64,000 bases of DNA from an uncultured Kordia sp. (lineage in GTDB: Bacteria; Bacteroidota; Bacteroidia; Flavobacteriales; Flavobacteriaceae): assembly GCF_947489565.1 (NCBI RefSeq), contig NZ_CANLEA010000002.1, positions 396,684 to 460,683 on the forward strand. Direction: 5' to 3'. Both the position numbers and the translations under genes were made by a program. The notes under the pieces were generated by a model that had not been told where the DNA came from, did no database searches, and worked only from the letters and a program-made list of their open reading frames with translations. Shown in pieces: positions 8,384-15,858 of this stretch. How positions within the stretch are numbered: position 1 is the first letter of the stretch; each line of letters opens with the position of its first letter.

Positions 8384-9781
8384 TTAGCGATCCATGCGCA
8401 CAATTTTTGGTGTAAAACTTCCAACAACTTCTACCAATTCTGTTTGATTGCTCATGACTTGGTGAATGTTTTTGTATGCCATTGGTGCTTCGTCAATTCC
8501 ACCACCAATTAAAGTGACTCCATGGTCTTTTAATTGCTTCTTTATCTCACTTTGTGTGATGGTTTGTTTGGCTTTTCGTCTTGATAATTGACGTCCAGCT
8601 CCATGAGAAGCTGATTGCAACGAATGCTTGTTTCCAGTTCCTCTAACAATGAATCCTGGTGCTGTCATCGATCCTGGAATGATTCCCAAAACACCTTTTT
8701 GTGCTGGTGTAGCTCCTTTTCGGTGTACAATGAGTTCTTCTCCATTGACGATTTCTTTCCAAGCGAAATTGTGATGATTTTCTACCATTGCCAATGGTCT
8801 TGCGCCTAAAGCTTTCCCTAAACGCTTGTGAATATCATGATGACACGCCGAAGCGTAATCGCCTGCTAAATTCATTGCCAACCAATATTCTTGCCCGTCA
8901 TGTGTATTTAAATCCAGCCACGCTAGGTTTTTCGCTTCTCCAGGTAACGGCGTTTGTTGTATTGCTAATTTTGTGTAATGTTTTGCAATATTAGCGCCCA
9001 AACCACGCGATCCGCTGTGCGACAGAATTCCCAAATACTTCCCGATAGGAATATTGAATTCGTTGTTTACATCAGAAATATCTACGATTCCAAATTCTAC
9101 AAAGTGATTTCCTCCACCAGAAGAACCTAATTGCTTATATGCCTTTTTGAACAGTTTCTTTACCGTTGGAATGTCTCTGAATTCCGAGCGATCAAAGATT
9201 TCATGATCGTTGATACGCTTGTGAGTTTCGTAACCTCCAAATTTGGTATGTTCTTGTAACATATTCACATACTTGTCGCGATGTCCATCAATGTAAGACG
9301 CTGGAATATCGTATAACGATAAACACATTCTACAACCAATATCGACACCAACTCCATACGGAATTACGGCATCTTTTGCCGCCAATACACCACCAATTGG
9401 CAAACCGTATCCTGCATGTCCATCGGGCATTAATGCGCCTGCTTTTGCAATAGGCAATTTTAACGCGGTGTACAATTGATGTTTTGCTTCTTCTTCTATT
9501 CCGTTTTCGCCAAATATGGTAAAAGGCGCACGTTTCGTTTCTAATTTTTTTGCTTCCACTTGTACAGGAGTTGTCAGTTCTTCCGCAATTCTGCCAACCA
9601 TTCCATCTCCTAGATATTTTTCAGGATTTTTAAGGATTGTCTTTAAACGCTGTAATGCTTTGTCTTTTCGTTCATGCTTAAAATTTCGTAGCATTACCTC
9701 AATAGCAATACTAATTACTTTTCCTTTTTGTGGATACCCTATCTCTATGAGGTCTTTCCCTCTTAATTTTAATTTTGCCAT
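8384..9781 (-). CDS. rtcB: RtcB-family RNA-splicing ligase
   Basis: A 465-residue RtcB. The Mn2+/GTP active site is complete: VDIGCRM (Asp147, Cys150), GGGNHF (His226), LSHSGSRG (His255), ENHHNFAW (His336/337) and the guanylylated His393 in ASHGAGRQLSRR. RtcB joins RNA 2',3'-cyclic phosphate or 3'-phosphate ends to 5'-OH ends. It carries an N-terminal extension of roughly 70 residues compared with E. coli RtcB, in which the MPD motif lies near residue 46. The start overlaps the upstream unknown gene by 13 bases, so the two are translationally coupled. Context with PrfH suggests ribosomal RNA repair rather than tRNA splicing. Confidence 0.96.
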   Translation of the reverse strand: MAKLKLRGKDLIEIGYPQKGKVISIAIEVMLRNFKHERKDKALQRLKTILKNPEKYLGDGMVGRIAEELTTPVQVEAKKLETKRAPFTIFGENGIEEEAKHQLYTALKLPIAKAGALMPDGHAGYGLPIGGVLAAKDAVIPYGVGVDIGCRMCLSLYDIPASYIDGHRDKYVNMLQEHTKFGGYETHKRINDHEIFDRSEFRDIPTVKKLFKKAYKQLGSSGGGNHFVEFGIVDISDVNNEFNIPIGKYLGILSHSGSRGLGANIAKHYTKLAIQQTPLPGEAKNLAWLDLNTHDGQEYWLAMNLAGDYASACHHDIHKRLGKALGARPLAMVENHHNFAWKEIVNGEELIVHRKGATPAQKGVLGIIPGSMTAPGFIVRGTGNKHSLQSASHGAGRQLSRRKAKQTITQSEIKKQLKDHGVTLIGGGIDEAPMAYKNIHQVMSNQTELVEVVGSFTPKIVRMDR

Positions 9782-10467
9782 AATAGTTCGTCTTTTTGAA
9801 CAGCTACCGAAAATCCGTTGAGTTGATTCAATAATGCATTCGTTCGTCTTCTTTCTCCTCTTTTCCTAGGAATGTATTCGTGTTTTTTCATTCCTCTTTT
9901 CCAACTATTCCATTCTTTTGCATACAAATTATAGTAGCCTGCTTTTTCTCGAATTGCTTTTAAAAGCGCTTCTTCACTTTCGAGCAAAGGATCTATAATT
10001 TTAGAGTGCGTTACGTATGCTCTTGTAAATTTTACGCGGTAACACTCTTTGGGTATTTGCAAATAATACTTGTATCTTCTTTTTCCAAGTCTGTTTATGT
10101 ATACATATACTCGAAAGAGTTTTTGTACTCCAACGGGCAACTTGTTGTAGGCTTTACGACTGATAAGTTTAAAGCTTCCATAAATTTCGTGTCGCTCTAC
10201 ACCTTTGTACCATTTAGCATCTGCTTTCCCTTTATCGGCTCCCCAAATTTGGGCTTTCGCCCTTTTGAAAGCTGCGATGATATGTTCATAATTTCGATAG
10301 CGTTCTATTTTGGAAGTCAGTACGACTTCTTTGAACCATCCGTGGCGAATAGGTGTTTTTAACTTTTTGTATCCTAACTCGCGTTGCAGTTCCCAAATTT
10401 CACGCAGTCTTTTTTCAACTTGTCTGAGATGTTTTTCTCTTTGTTCTTTAATGTGAGCTGGTTTCAT
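9769..10467 (-). CDS. Unknown basic protein coupled to rtcB
   Basis: A 232-residue protein that I do not recognise. It is rich in Lys, Arg, Tyr and Trp, with helical N-terminal heptads (about 5-35), a central region RVYVYINRLGKRRYKYYLQI (about 121-140) that looks like beta strands, and a C-terminal basic stretch (YIPRKRGERRRTNALL). The charge pattern suggests RNA binding. It has no signal or membrane span. Its last 13 bases overlap the rtcB start, and the PcfJ-like gene lies 132 bases upstream, so it is firmly part of the locus. Confidence 0.75.
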   Translation of the reverse strand: MKPAHIKEQREKHLRQVEKRLREIWELQRELGYKKLKTPIRHGWFKEVVLTSKIERYRNYEHIIAAFKRAKAQIWGADKGKADAKWYKGVERHEIYGSFKLISRKAYNKLPVGVQKLFRVYVYINRLGKRRYKYYLQIPKECYRVKFTRAYVTHSKIIDPLLESEEALLKAIREKAGYYNLYAKEWNSWKRGMKKHEYIPRKRGERRRTNALLNQLNGFSVAVQKDELLWQN

Positions 10468-10504
10468 TATGAAAATGATTTATTATTATTTTTTCATTTT
10501 TCAC

Positions 10505-10552
10505 GATGCTCAACATTTCTCCCAATGTTATCGAGCTAATATGCAGCTCTGT
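10505..10552 (-). other. Two hairpins between PcfJ-like and unknown gene
   Basis: Two adjacent inverted repeats, AACATT/AATGTT (10512-10529) and GAGCT/AGCTC (10533-10549), lie in the 132-base gap inside the operon. As RNA they would form back-to-back hairpins upstream of the 232-residue protein start, which could be a processing or translation-control element. Confidence 0.45.
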
Positions 10553-10599
10553 TTAGTTCTCATGATTTCTTTTTTTTGCGTCTTTACTTATGCGTTTAT

Positions 10600-11907
10600 T
10601 TAAAGCCATTTCCCGATTTTTAGATCGTGTTGCGTTGCCCAATCGTTCATAATTTTTTTGGCAACTGTTGTAATTGGCTTGTTGAATCGTGCTTTTGCTT
10701 GCACTATTGTTTGTGATCGAATGTCCATTTCGATCGTTGCTAATATTTCGTGTCCTTTTGAAAAACTGATGCATCTTAGTGAAAAAATACTTGTCACTTT
10801 TACACAGCATGAACGTGCATATGATGCTACACAATGGTTCATTTTTCGTCCTTCTACAATCAATTCTTTGGATGAACACAACTCAAATAAGCGATATTTT
10901 TTAACATCTTTATCACTTTTACTAGTCACTATAAATGAGCTATTTAAAGTAGGTTCCCATGTAAACATATCTACCACACTTGCACTGTGAATTGCTTGTT
11001 CTGTATGCCATTCGTCTGATTGTCTTGTCAACGATGTAATGGTTCTTCCTTTGATAGAATATTCAGCGTTTTGTTGAATACAATGGTCTAGATAATCTAT
11101 GATTTCAGTCATTTTGTTGAAATCTAACATGGTTTGTTTCATGAAGAACTGAATCACTGTTTCCCAAAAAGCTTCCTGTTGAAAGTTGTTTCGACTTAAC
11201 GTTGTACATGCAATACGTTCTGCCAATAATTGATCTGAACCAAATGCCAATGCTTGTGCTCTACGCAACGCCATTTCAATGGTATAGTTTGCTGGCGCTT
11301 GCAAGAATTCATGTGCTCCTTTCTTAGTTAATCGGACTGGAATTTTTGATAAGGTTTTTACACTTTTTCCAATTCCTAAATCAATAAACCAAGCAATATA
11401 TTTACGGTTATAATCAAACCAAGCTTCATACATAAATGCTGGAACTTCATACTTTACATAGCAATGCTTAATGAAACTTCTCAACTGCTTATCTGCATTG
11501 TAACTGTTTCGCTTCCAAGTTTCTACTTCTTTTATATGTGGTGCACTAAACCATGCAAGGAGGTAAATAACATGTAAATACTTATCATCTCGCAAGAGTT
11601 TTGTACAACGCTTTTTATAGAGATGCAGCAATATTCTTCTCAGTGCATCTCGTCTGCGTGCTTGATTTCTTTTATGCAATCCGCTAAAATGATTTGCTAT
11701 GATAAAGGCAAGCGAATTATGTTCATATTTTGTTTGCCCGTTTCCTTCATAAATCTTTTCAACCATTGCAGGAAATAGTACTTTTTTTGCTTTGTTATGT
11801 TTTTGTAAGCTTTTCTGTAATGCTTCTTCTTTGGCTTTTGCCGCGAGTTTTTCCTTTAATCTTCTGGACTTCGAAATATGTTTTCGATGTATATTTTTTG
11901 TTTCCAT
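10600..11907 (-). CDS. PcfJ-like protein
   Basis: A 435-residue protein whose last 80 residues match the PcfJ family: MNHCVASYA at about residue 356, SIFSLR, ATIEMD and a C-terminal WATQHDLKIG. PcfJ was named from the E. faecalis plasmid pCF10, but family members occur on chromosomes, plasmids and phages and their biochemical role is unknown. The N-terminal part is helical and basic (HISKSRRLKEKLAAKAKEEA). It is the first gene of the RtcB-PrfH locus and is preceded by a long leader. It could recognise damaged RNA or the inducing signal; that is inference. Confidence 0.8.
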   Translation of the reverse strand: METKNIHRKHISKSRRLKEKLAAKAKEEALQKSLQKHNKAKKVLFPAMVEKIYEGNGQTKYEHNSLAFIIANHFSGLHKRNQARRRDALRRILLHLYKKRCTKLLRDDKYLHVIYLLAWFSAPHIKEVETWKRNSYNADKQLRSFIKHCYVKYEVPAFMYEAWFDYNRKYIAWFIDLGIGKSVKTLSKIPVRLTKKGAHEFLQAPANYTIEMALRRAQALAFGSDQLLAERIACTTLSRNNFQQEAFWETVIQFFMKQTMLDFNKMTEIIDYLDHCIQQNAEYSIKGRTITSLTRQSDEWHTEQAIHSASVVDMFTWEPTLNSSFIVTSKSDKDVKKYRLFELCSSKELIVEGRKMNHCVASYARSCCVKVTSIFSLRCISFSKGHEILATIEMDIRSQTIVQAKARFNKPITTVAKKIMNDWATQHDLKIGKWL

Positions 11908-12133
11908 GACTGTCTCTTTTGAGTGTTGTTTTCAGTAAAAAATTTTAATTCGTGTGTTTGTCTTTCTTGTCGCATGCTTGCTTTTTTTATGGATTAAAAA
12001 TTCTTTTTGTTGGTACTGAAAACACACTCCCGAGTTTACAGTCGTTCCATTTGTTTGATTAAATTCATCTTTCTTCGTTTTGTGTTGCTACACGATTTCT
12101 AGGTTTTTGTTGTGTTGTTATTTTATAAGTTTT

Positions 12134-12176
12134 CTTAAAAACAGAAAAGCCCGATTCTGCAATAGAACCGAGCTTT
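12134..12176 (-). terminator. Minus-strand terminator
   Basis: A 13-base stem (12146-12158 with 12164-12176) closed by two G-U pairs, loop GCAAT on the plus strand, followed on the minus strand by TTTTCTGTTTTT. It would end a transcript entering from the right before the PcfJ operon leader begins. Confidence 0.75.
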
Positions 12177-12199
12177 GATACTGTTGTATATACTACTCT

Positions 12200-12289
12200 T
12201 TATTCCAAAGAATAGTTGGGTTCTAAAATGAACATTCCCTGTGCATTCACAGTGTTTGTTCCGATATGTTTTGTTGCTGTTATGAGCAT
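12200..12289 (-). other. 29-codon open frame between two terminators
   Basis: ATG at 12289 to TAA at 12200-12202, encoding MLITATKHIGTNTVNAQGMF and nine more residues. The direct repeat ATGAGCAT lies at its start and 20 bases upstream. It is enclosed by one terminator on each side, so a short independent transcript (small peptide or small RNA) is possible. Nothing else supports it. Confidence 0.2.
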
Positions 12290-12307
12290 ATTTTTAAAAA
12301 ATGAGCA

Positions 12308-12341
12308 TTAAAAAACCCGAGCCTTTTGGGACTCGGGTTGT
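12308..12341 (-). terminator. Minus-strand terminator after endonuclease gene
   Basis: Stem AACCCGAG (12314-12321) with CTCGGGTT (12332-12339), extended by the inner GCC/GGGA part, and a six-base T tract on the minus strand. It lies 194 bases past the stop of the endonuclease/exonuclease/phosphatase gene. Confidence 0.85.
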
Positions 12342-12534
12342 TTTATGATGTTATATATTTCTATTTAAAGATACAACTGGTAAAACCCAAGTCGCGCATC
12401 GGAATGTTTCCAACACTGTTTCGATATGTAAGTTTTATGTTTTGCACTTTATCAGTTTTTGTTAATACTTGTTTGTTGTTTTGTCACGTTTTGATGGTTG
12501 CAAATATAGAAGATCATTTTTTAAATTTCCAAAT

Positions 12535-13416
12535 TTATTTTTTCTCAACCTGATTTTTGAGGTACATTTTGAGCATGGAATGATCCGATTTCCAAGTTGC
12601 AATTTTTTCAGTTTTTAGAATTTCTAAATCTTTGGAAAGCCAGATATGATCTAGGGAAAGTAGCGGAATATTCCAAAACCAAGTTTCGCGAAATCCGTTT
12701 CCTTTTTCCGTGAATGCATGCTGGTAATTTTTTTTGAAATTTTTGAAAAATAAGGACTCAAAAGGTGTATTAAAATCTCCTAAAATGATGTTTTTTTCGT
12801 CTGTTTTGATTTCAGAAAGAATACTTTCGAGCATTGGTTTTCGAAAATGTCGTAGATCCGAAGAGACATCAATTGCATAAAAATTTGTGTTTTTTGTGCT
12901 AAAATGAACCACAACAACATGATCTTTTGTTTTTACTTTTGAATGAATTTTTATAGGTGTTTTTGAAAAAATTCCAACAGATTTTTCTGTGAGTTCAAAA
13001 TGATAGTTTTTGTATGTTTCTTTTATTTTTTTATAATTGTATTCATCACATTCAATCAAAACCATCACATCTGGAATGGTTTTACTTTCTGAAAATGCAT
13101 CTTCAAAATTTCGGATTCTGTACGCATTCCACAAAACGACTTCTGTAGCATTTGTAGTATCAACATCTGGCGAATACGTATAGCTTCTATTAATCCACAT
13201 TACCGTTAATAAAACCACAGCAATTGCATAGTATTTTCTGGCGGAAGCCTTTATAAATAGTAGTAAAAGCAACAGTCCGAGTACTATCAACGGAAGCGGT
13301 GTTCCATAAAAAAGTAACGCCGAAAGATAAAACATATCTTTGACGGTAAGCTGTACAATGATTGCGAGAATCAGGAAATATTGAAGTGATTTTTTGAAGT
13401 ACTTTTTTAATTTCAT
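12535..13416 (-). CDS. Membrane-anchored endonuclease/exonuclease/phosphatase protein
   Basis: A 293-residue protein. Residues 10-75 hold two or three hydrophobic spans (LIVLGLLLLLLFI is one), and the rest is an EEP domain with VVLWNAYRIRN, IECDEY, LGDFNTPFES (about 195), SLDHIW and SDHSMLKM, which supply the metal-binding and catalytic Asp, Asn and His residues. The family includes nucleases and phosphodiesterases. The catalytic domain is predicted to be extracytoplasmic. An R2 palindrome lies directly upstream at 13421-13445. Confidence 0.85.
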   Translation of the reverse strand: MKLKKYFKKSLQYFLILAIIVQLTVKDMFYLSALLFYGTPLPLIVLGLLLLLLFIKASARKYYAIAVVLLTVMWINRSYTYSPDVDTTNATEVVLWNAYRIRNFEDAFSESKTIPDVMVLIECDEYNYKKIKETYKNYHFELTEKSVGIFSKTPIKIHSKVKTKDHVVVVHFSTKNTNFYAIDVSSDLRHFRKPMLESILSEIKTDEKNIILGDFNTPFESLFFKNFKKNYQHAFTEKGNGFRETWFWNIPLLSLDHIWLSKDLEILKTEKIATWKSDHSMLKMYLKNQVEKK

Positions 13417-13420
13417 AGTA

Positions 13421-13445
13421 GATTCCTACCTACGCAGGAATGACA
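13421..13445. repeat. Palindromic repeat (family R2)
   Basis: A copy with arms ATTCCTAC/GCAGGAAT (one mismatch) followed by TGACA, filling the gap between two minus-strand genes. Confidence 0.8.
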
Positions 13446-13447
13446 TG

Positions 13448-13951
13448 TTATCGTAACGGAAGTCCTTTTCCTGCCCACCAAGGATGCATTTCAATTTCCA
13501 AACGTCCTGCTTTTACCATTGGATCTGAATTTGCCAAACTGTCTGCCATTTCAATCGTTGGAACATTGTAAATCGTAATTCCACGAATGTCACCCAAATC
13601 GCCAAAAGGTCCCGAAATATCAGCATATCCTAAGTCATACATTCTTTTTAAATGCGCCAAATGTAAACGTTGTAAACTGTCTGCTTGTTTGGTATTGTGC
13701 GAACGATTTTTCCCTTTTTTTAAAAATGCCATAAAGTACTGTTGCATGAGTATGGTATCTTTTGTTTTGGGATCTATAAAGTCTATAATTTTGTACCCTT
13801 TTTGTATTAATTTTTGCTTGTCTGTTTCTGTAAGTTTCTTTTTAGCATCTATTGTTGACACAGTATTTTGTGTTGGTTTCTTTGTTTCTTGAGAGGTATT
13901 GCATGCAACCAAGAAAATTGCTAAAAAAATGAGGCCAAGATACTTATTCAT
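13448..13951 (-). CDS. YciI-like lipoprotein
   Basis: The start was set at the ATG at 13951 because it gives a lipoprotein signal (MNKYLGLIFLAIFLVAC, lipid Cys17) and overlaps the upstream CYTH gene by only 8 bases; the longer frame from 14080 would run deep into that gene. The 167-residue protein ends in a YciI-like domain with HLAHLKRMYDLGYADISGPF, IYNVPTIEMADSLANSDP and EIEMHPWWAGKG. YciI proteins are dimeric alpha-beta barrels of unknown enzyme activity. The envelope location of this one is unusual but common in Flavobacteria. Confidence 0.8.
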   Translation of the reverse strand: MNKYLGLIFLAIFLVACNTSQETKKPTQNTVSTIDAKKKLTETDKQKLIQKGYKIIDFIDPKTKDTILMQQYFMAFLKKGKNRSHNTKQADSLQRLHLAHLKRMYDLGYADISGPFGDLGDIRGITIYNVPTIEMADSLANSDPMVKAGRLEIEMHPWWAGKGLPLR

Positions 13952-14420
13952 GATGCCAAGTTTTATATGGTTTTTTACTGAGTTGAGAGTTGTAATATTT
14001 TGTTTGTCCCGTGACTTCTTCGCCAAGCCAATTTGGTGTTTTAAACGCTTCGTTTTCATGTTGTAGTTCGACTTCTGCAACGATTAAGCCTTCGTTTTGT
14101 CCAAAAAATTCGTCGACTTCAAATGTATGATTTCCGTACGGAATGTTGTAACGTATTTTTTCAATGATTCCTTGTTCACACAAGGGCAATAATTGCTTTG
14201 CTTCTTCTATCGAAATTGCGGTTTCCCATTCAAAACGACTGGTTCCACTTTCATTTGATTTTCCTTTGATAGTTAGAAATCCTTCATTTCCTTTGATGCG
14301 AACTCTCACGGTTCGTTCGGCATGCGTATTCAGAAAACCTTGCGCTATTTCGAAAGAATTGGTAGCTTCTTCTTTAAATTTTAAACTGTTAACGAGAAAT
14401 TTTCGTTCTATTTCCTGCAT
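13944..14420 (-). CDS. CYTH-domain protein (triphosphatase-like)
   Basis: A 158-residue protein with the CYTH signature EIERKFLV at residues 3-10, then RTVRVRIKG, GFLTIKGKS, SRFEWE and EVDEFFGQ..LIVAEVEL, i.e. the alternating Glu and Lys/Arg pattern of the tunnel fold. CYTH proteins hydrolyse inorganic triphosphate or thiamine triphosphate, or act as adenylate cyclases. The short single-domain bacterial form is most often a triphosphatase. It overlaps the YciI-like gene by 8 bases and is divergent from dinB. Confidence 0.9.
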   Translation of the reverse strand: MQEIERKFLVNSLKFKEEATNSFEIAQGFLNTHAERTVRVRIKGNEGFLTIKGKSNESGTSRFEWETAISIEEAKQLLPLCEQGIIEKIRYNIPYGNHTFEVDEFFGQNEGLIVAEVELQHENEAFKTPNWLGEEVTGQTKYYNSQLSKKPYKTWHHE

Positions 14421-14460
14421 GTTTCCTATTATATCGGCTAAAGATATTATAATTTTGAAT

Positions 14461-15573
14461 ATGGATTTCGATTTCCCTTTACGAAAAATTATTCACGTGG
14501 ACATGGATGCGTTTTATGCGTCTGTAGAACAAATGGATAATCCTGAACTAAAAGGAAAACCACTTGCGGTTGGCGGTGGCGGAAAACGCGGTGTTGTGAG
14601 TGCAGCAAGTTATGAAGCGCGAAAGTTTGGTGTACGCAGTGCCATGAGTGGATTTTTAGCTAGGAAACGTTGTCCTGAGTTAGTTTTTGTACGACCGCGA
14701 TTTGATCGTTACAGCGAAATTTCTAAGCAAATCCGGAAAATTTTTTATGAGTTTACAGACCTGGTAGAACCTTTGTCTTTGGATGAAGCGTATTTGGATG
14801 TAACGCAGAATAAGAAAGGAAATCCGAGCGCGTCTTTGATTGCAGAGGAAATCCGAGCTAAGATTTTAAAAGATGTTGGTTTAACAGCTTCTGCAGGAAT
14901 TTCTATTAATAAGTTTATTGCCAAAGTTGCCAGTGATTATAATAAACCTAACGGACAAAAGACAGTTCCGCCAGAAGAAGTATTGACTTTTTTAGAAGAT
15001 TTGGACATCCGAAAGTTTTATGGTGTTGGAAAAGTGACTGCAGAACGCATGTATCAGTTGGGAATTTTTACTGGAAAAGATTTAAAAGCCAGAGAAGCTG
15101 ACTATTTGACTGAGCATTTCGGAAAATCTGGAAAATTCTATTACAACGTTGTGAGAGGAATTCACTTAAGTGAAGTAAAACCCAATAGAATTGCAAAATC
15201 GGTTGGTGCCGAACGCACATTTTCTGATAATTTAACCAGCGAGATTTTCATGTTAGAAAAGCTTGAAAATATTGCTAAAGAACTGGAAAAACGTTTAAAA
15301 AAGTATGCTATTTCAGGAAAAACCATCACGTTAAAAATTAAGTATAGCGACTTTACAACCCAAACTCGTAGCAAAACCATCCAATATTATATTTCTGATA
15401 AAAGCTTGATTCTAGAAACTGCAAAAGAGTTGTTATATCAGGAGAAATTGAAAGATTCCGTACGCTTGTTGGGTATTTCTTTGAGTAATTTAAATACGGA
15501 TAAGAAAGAGAAAAAGTCGTCCAAAATAGAAGAAAAAAAGAGTATTTCGGTTCAGTTAAAGTTTGATTTTTAG
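14461..15573 (+). CDS. dinB: DNA polymerase IV
   Basis: A 370-residue Y-family translesion polymerase. Start at MDFDFPLRK; an extension to 14164 in the same frame is antisense to the CYTH gene and was dropped. Catalytic residues are Asp14 and Asp16 (HVDMDAFYASVEQ) and Asp108-Glu109 (SLDEAYLDV). The helix-hairpin-helix and little-finger domains follow (YGVGKVTAERMYQLGI; KTITLKIKYSDF). The C-terminus ends in SVQLKFDF, resembling a beta-clamp binding motif (Q-L-x-x-F). Confidence 0.95.
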   Translation: MDFDFPLRKIIHVDMDAFYASVEQMDNPELKGKPLAVGGGGKRGVVSAASYEARKFGVRSAMSGFLARKRCPELVFVRPRFDRYSEISKQIRKIFYEFTDLVEPLSLDEAYLDVTQNKKGNPSASLIAEEIRAKILKDVGLTASAGISINKFIAKVASDYNKPNGQKTVPPEEVLTFLEDLDIRKFYGVGKVTAERMYQLGIFTGKDLKAREADYLTEHFGKSGKFYYNVVRGIHLSEVKPNRIAKSVGAERTFSDNLTSEIFMLEKLENIAKELEKRLKKYAISGKTITLKIKYSDFTTQTRSKTIQYYISDKSLILETAKELLYQEKLKDSVRLLGISLSNLNTDKKEKKSSKIEEKKSISVQLKFDF

Positions 15574-15704
15574 ATTAGAAACGCTAATGCTTTTAGACCG
15601 CTATCGCTGTTAGATTGTTAGACTGACTTAGACTTCTTGGAATGTTAGACTTTTTTATTCTATTCTTTTAGTGGAATTTCCTTCTTTTCTAAGCAGGAAT
15701 GACA
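15571..15704. repeat. TTAGAC-type repeats (R3) and an R2 fragment
   Basis: Copies of the short string TTAGA(C/T) separated by CGCTNNCGCT-like blocks (for example GCTTTTAGACCGCTATCGCT), followed by one half of an R2 palindrome (GCAGGAATGACA at 15692-15703). There is no coding potential. Confidence 0.6.
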
Positions 15705-15716
15705 ATCAAGTTCATA

Positions 15717-15852
15717 CGTCAGATCGAGTGATTTTTCGAAGAAAAATAGTATCGAGATCTACTTAGAAGCTGTTACTTTTCAAAGTACTTCTCGATACTA
15801 AATCTTTACATTTCGACTCCGCTCAATGTGTAAAATTTCACTCGAAGTGACG
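15717..15852. repeat. Repeat family R1, inverted pair
   Basis: Left unit 15717-15763: outer arms AGATC/GATCT and inner hairpin ATTTTTC-GAA-GAAAAAT. Right unit 15781-15852 in the opposite direction: outer arms ACTTC/GAAGT and a longer inner hairpin of unrelated sequence. It lies between dinB and the convergent phosphatase gene. Confidence 0.85.
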
Positions 15853-15858
15853 ATTAGA

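Larger units (their letters stand above)
11908..12534. other. Long leader region of the RtcB locus
   Basis: A 627-base stretch with no convincing gene. It contains, on the minus strand, two terminators (12308-12341 and 12134-12176) with a 29-codon open frame between them (12200-12289), and then a 28-base imperfect hairpin (12015-12042, outer arms ACTG/CAGT) in the leader of the PcfJ-like gene. The section 12342-12534 holds nothing I can name. Confidence 0.5.

Noticed and set aside
10553..10879. A 108-codon minus-strand frame overlapping the PcfJ-like gene
   Set aside because: It is in another frame of the C-terminal PcfJ region, which has conserved motifs in its own frame.
13952..14080. A 43-residue extension of the YciI-like lipoprotein
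   Set aside because: It would overlap the CYTH gene by 137 bases and hide the clear lipoprotein signal that begins at 13951.
14164..14460. An N-terminal extension of DNA polymerase IV
   Set aside because: The extension is antisense to the CYTH gene; the polymerase family starts at MDFDFPLRK (14461).
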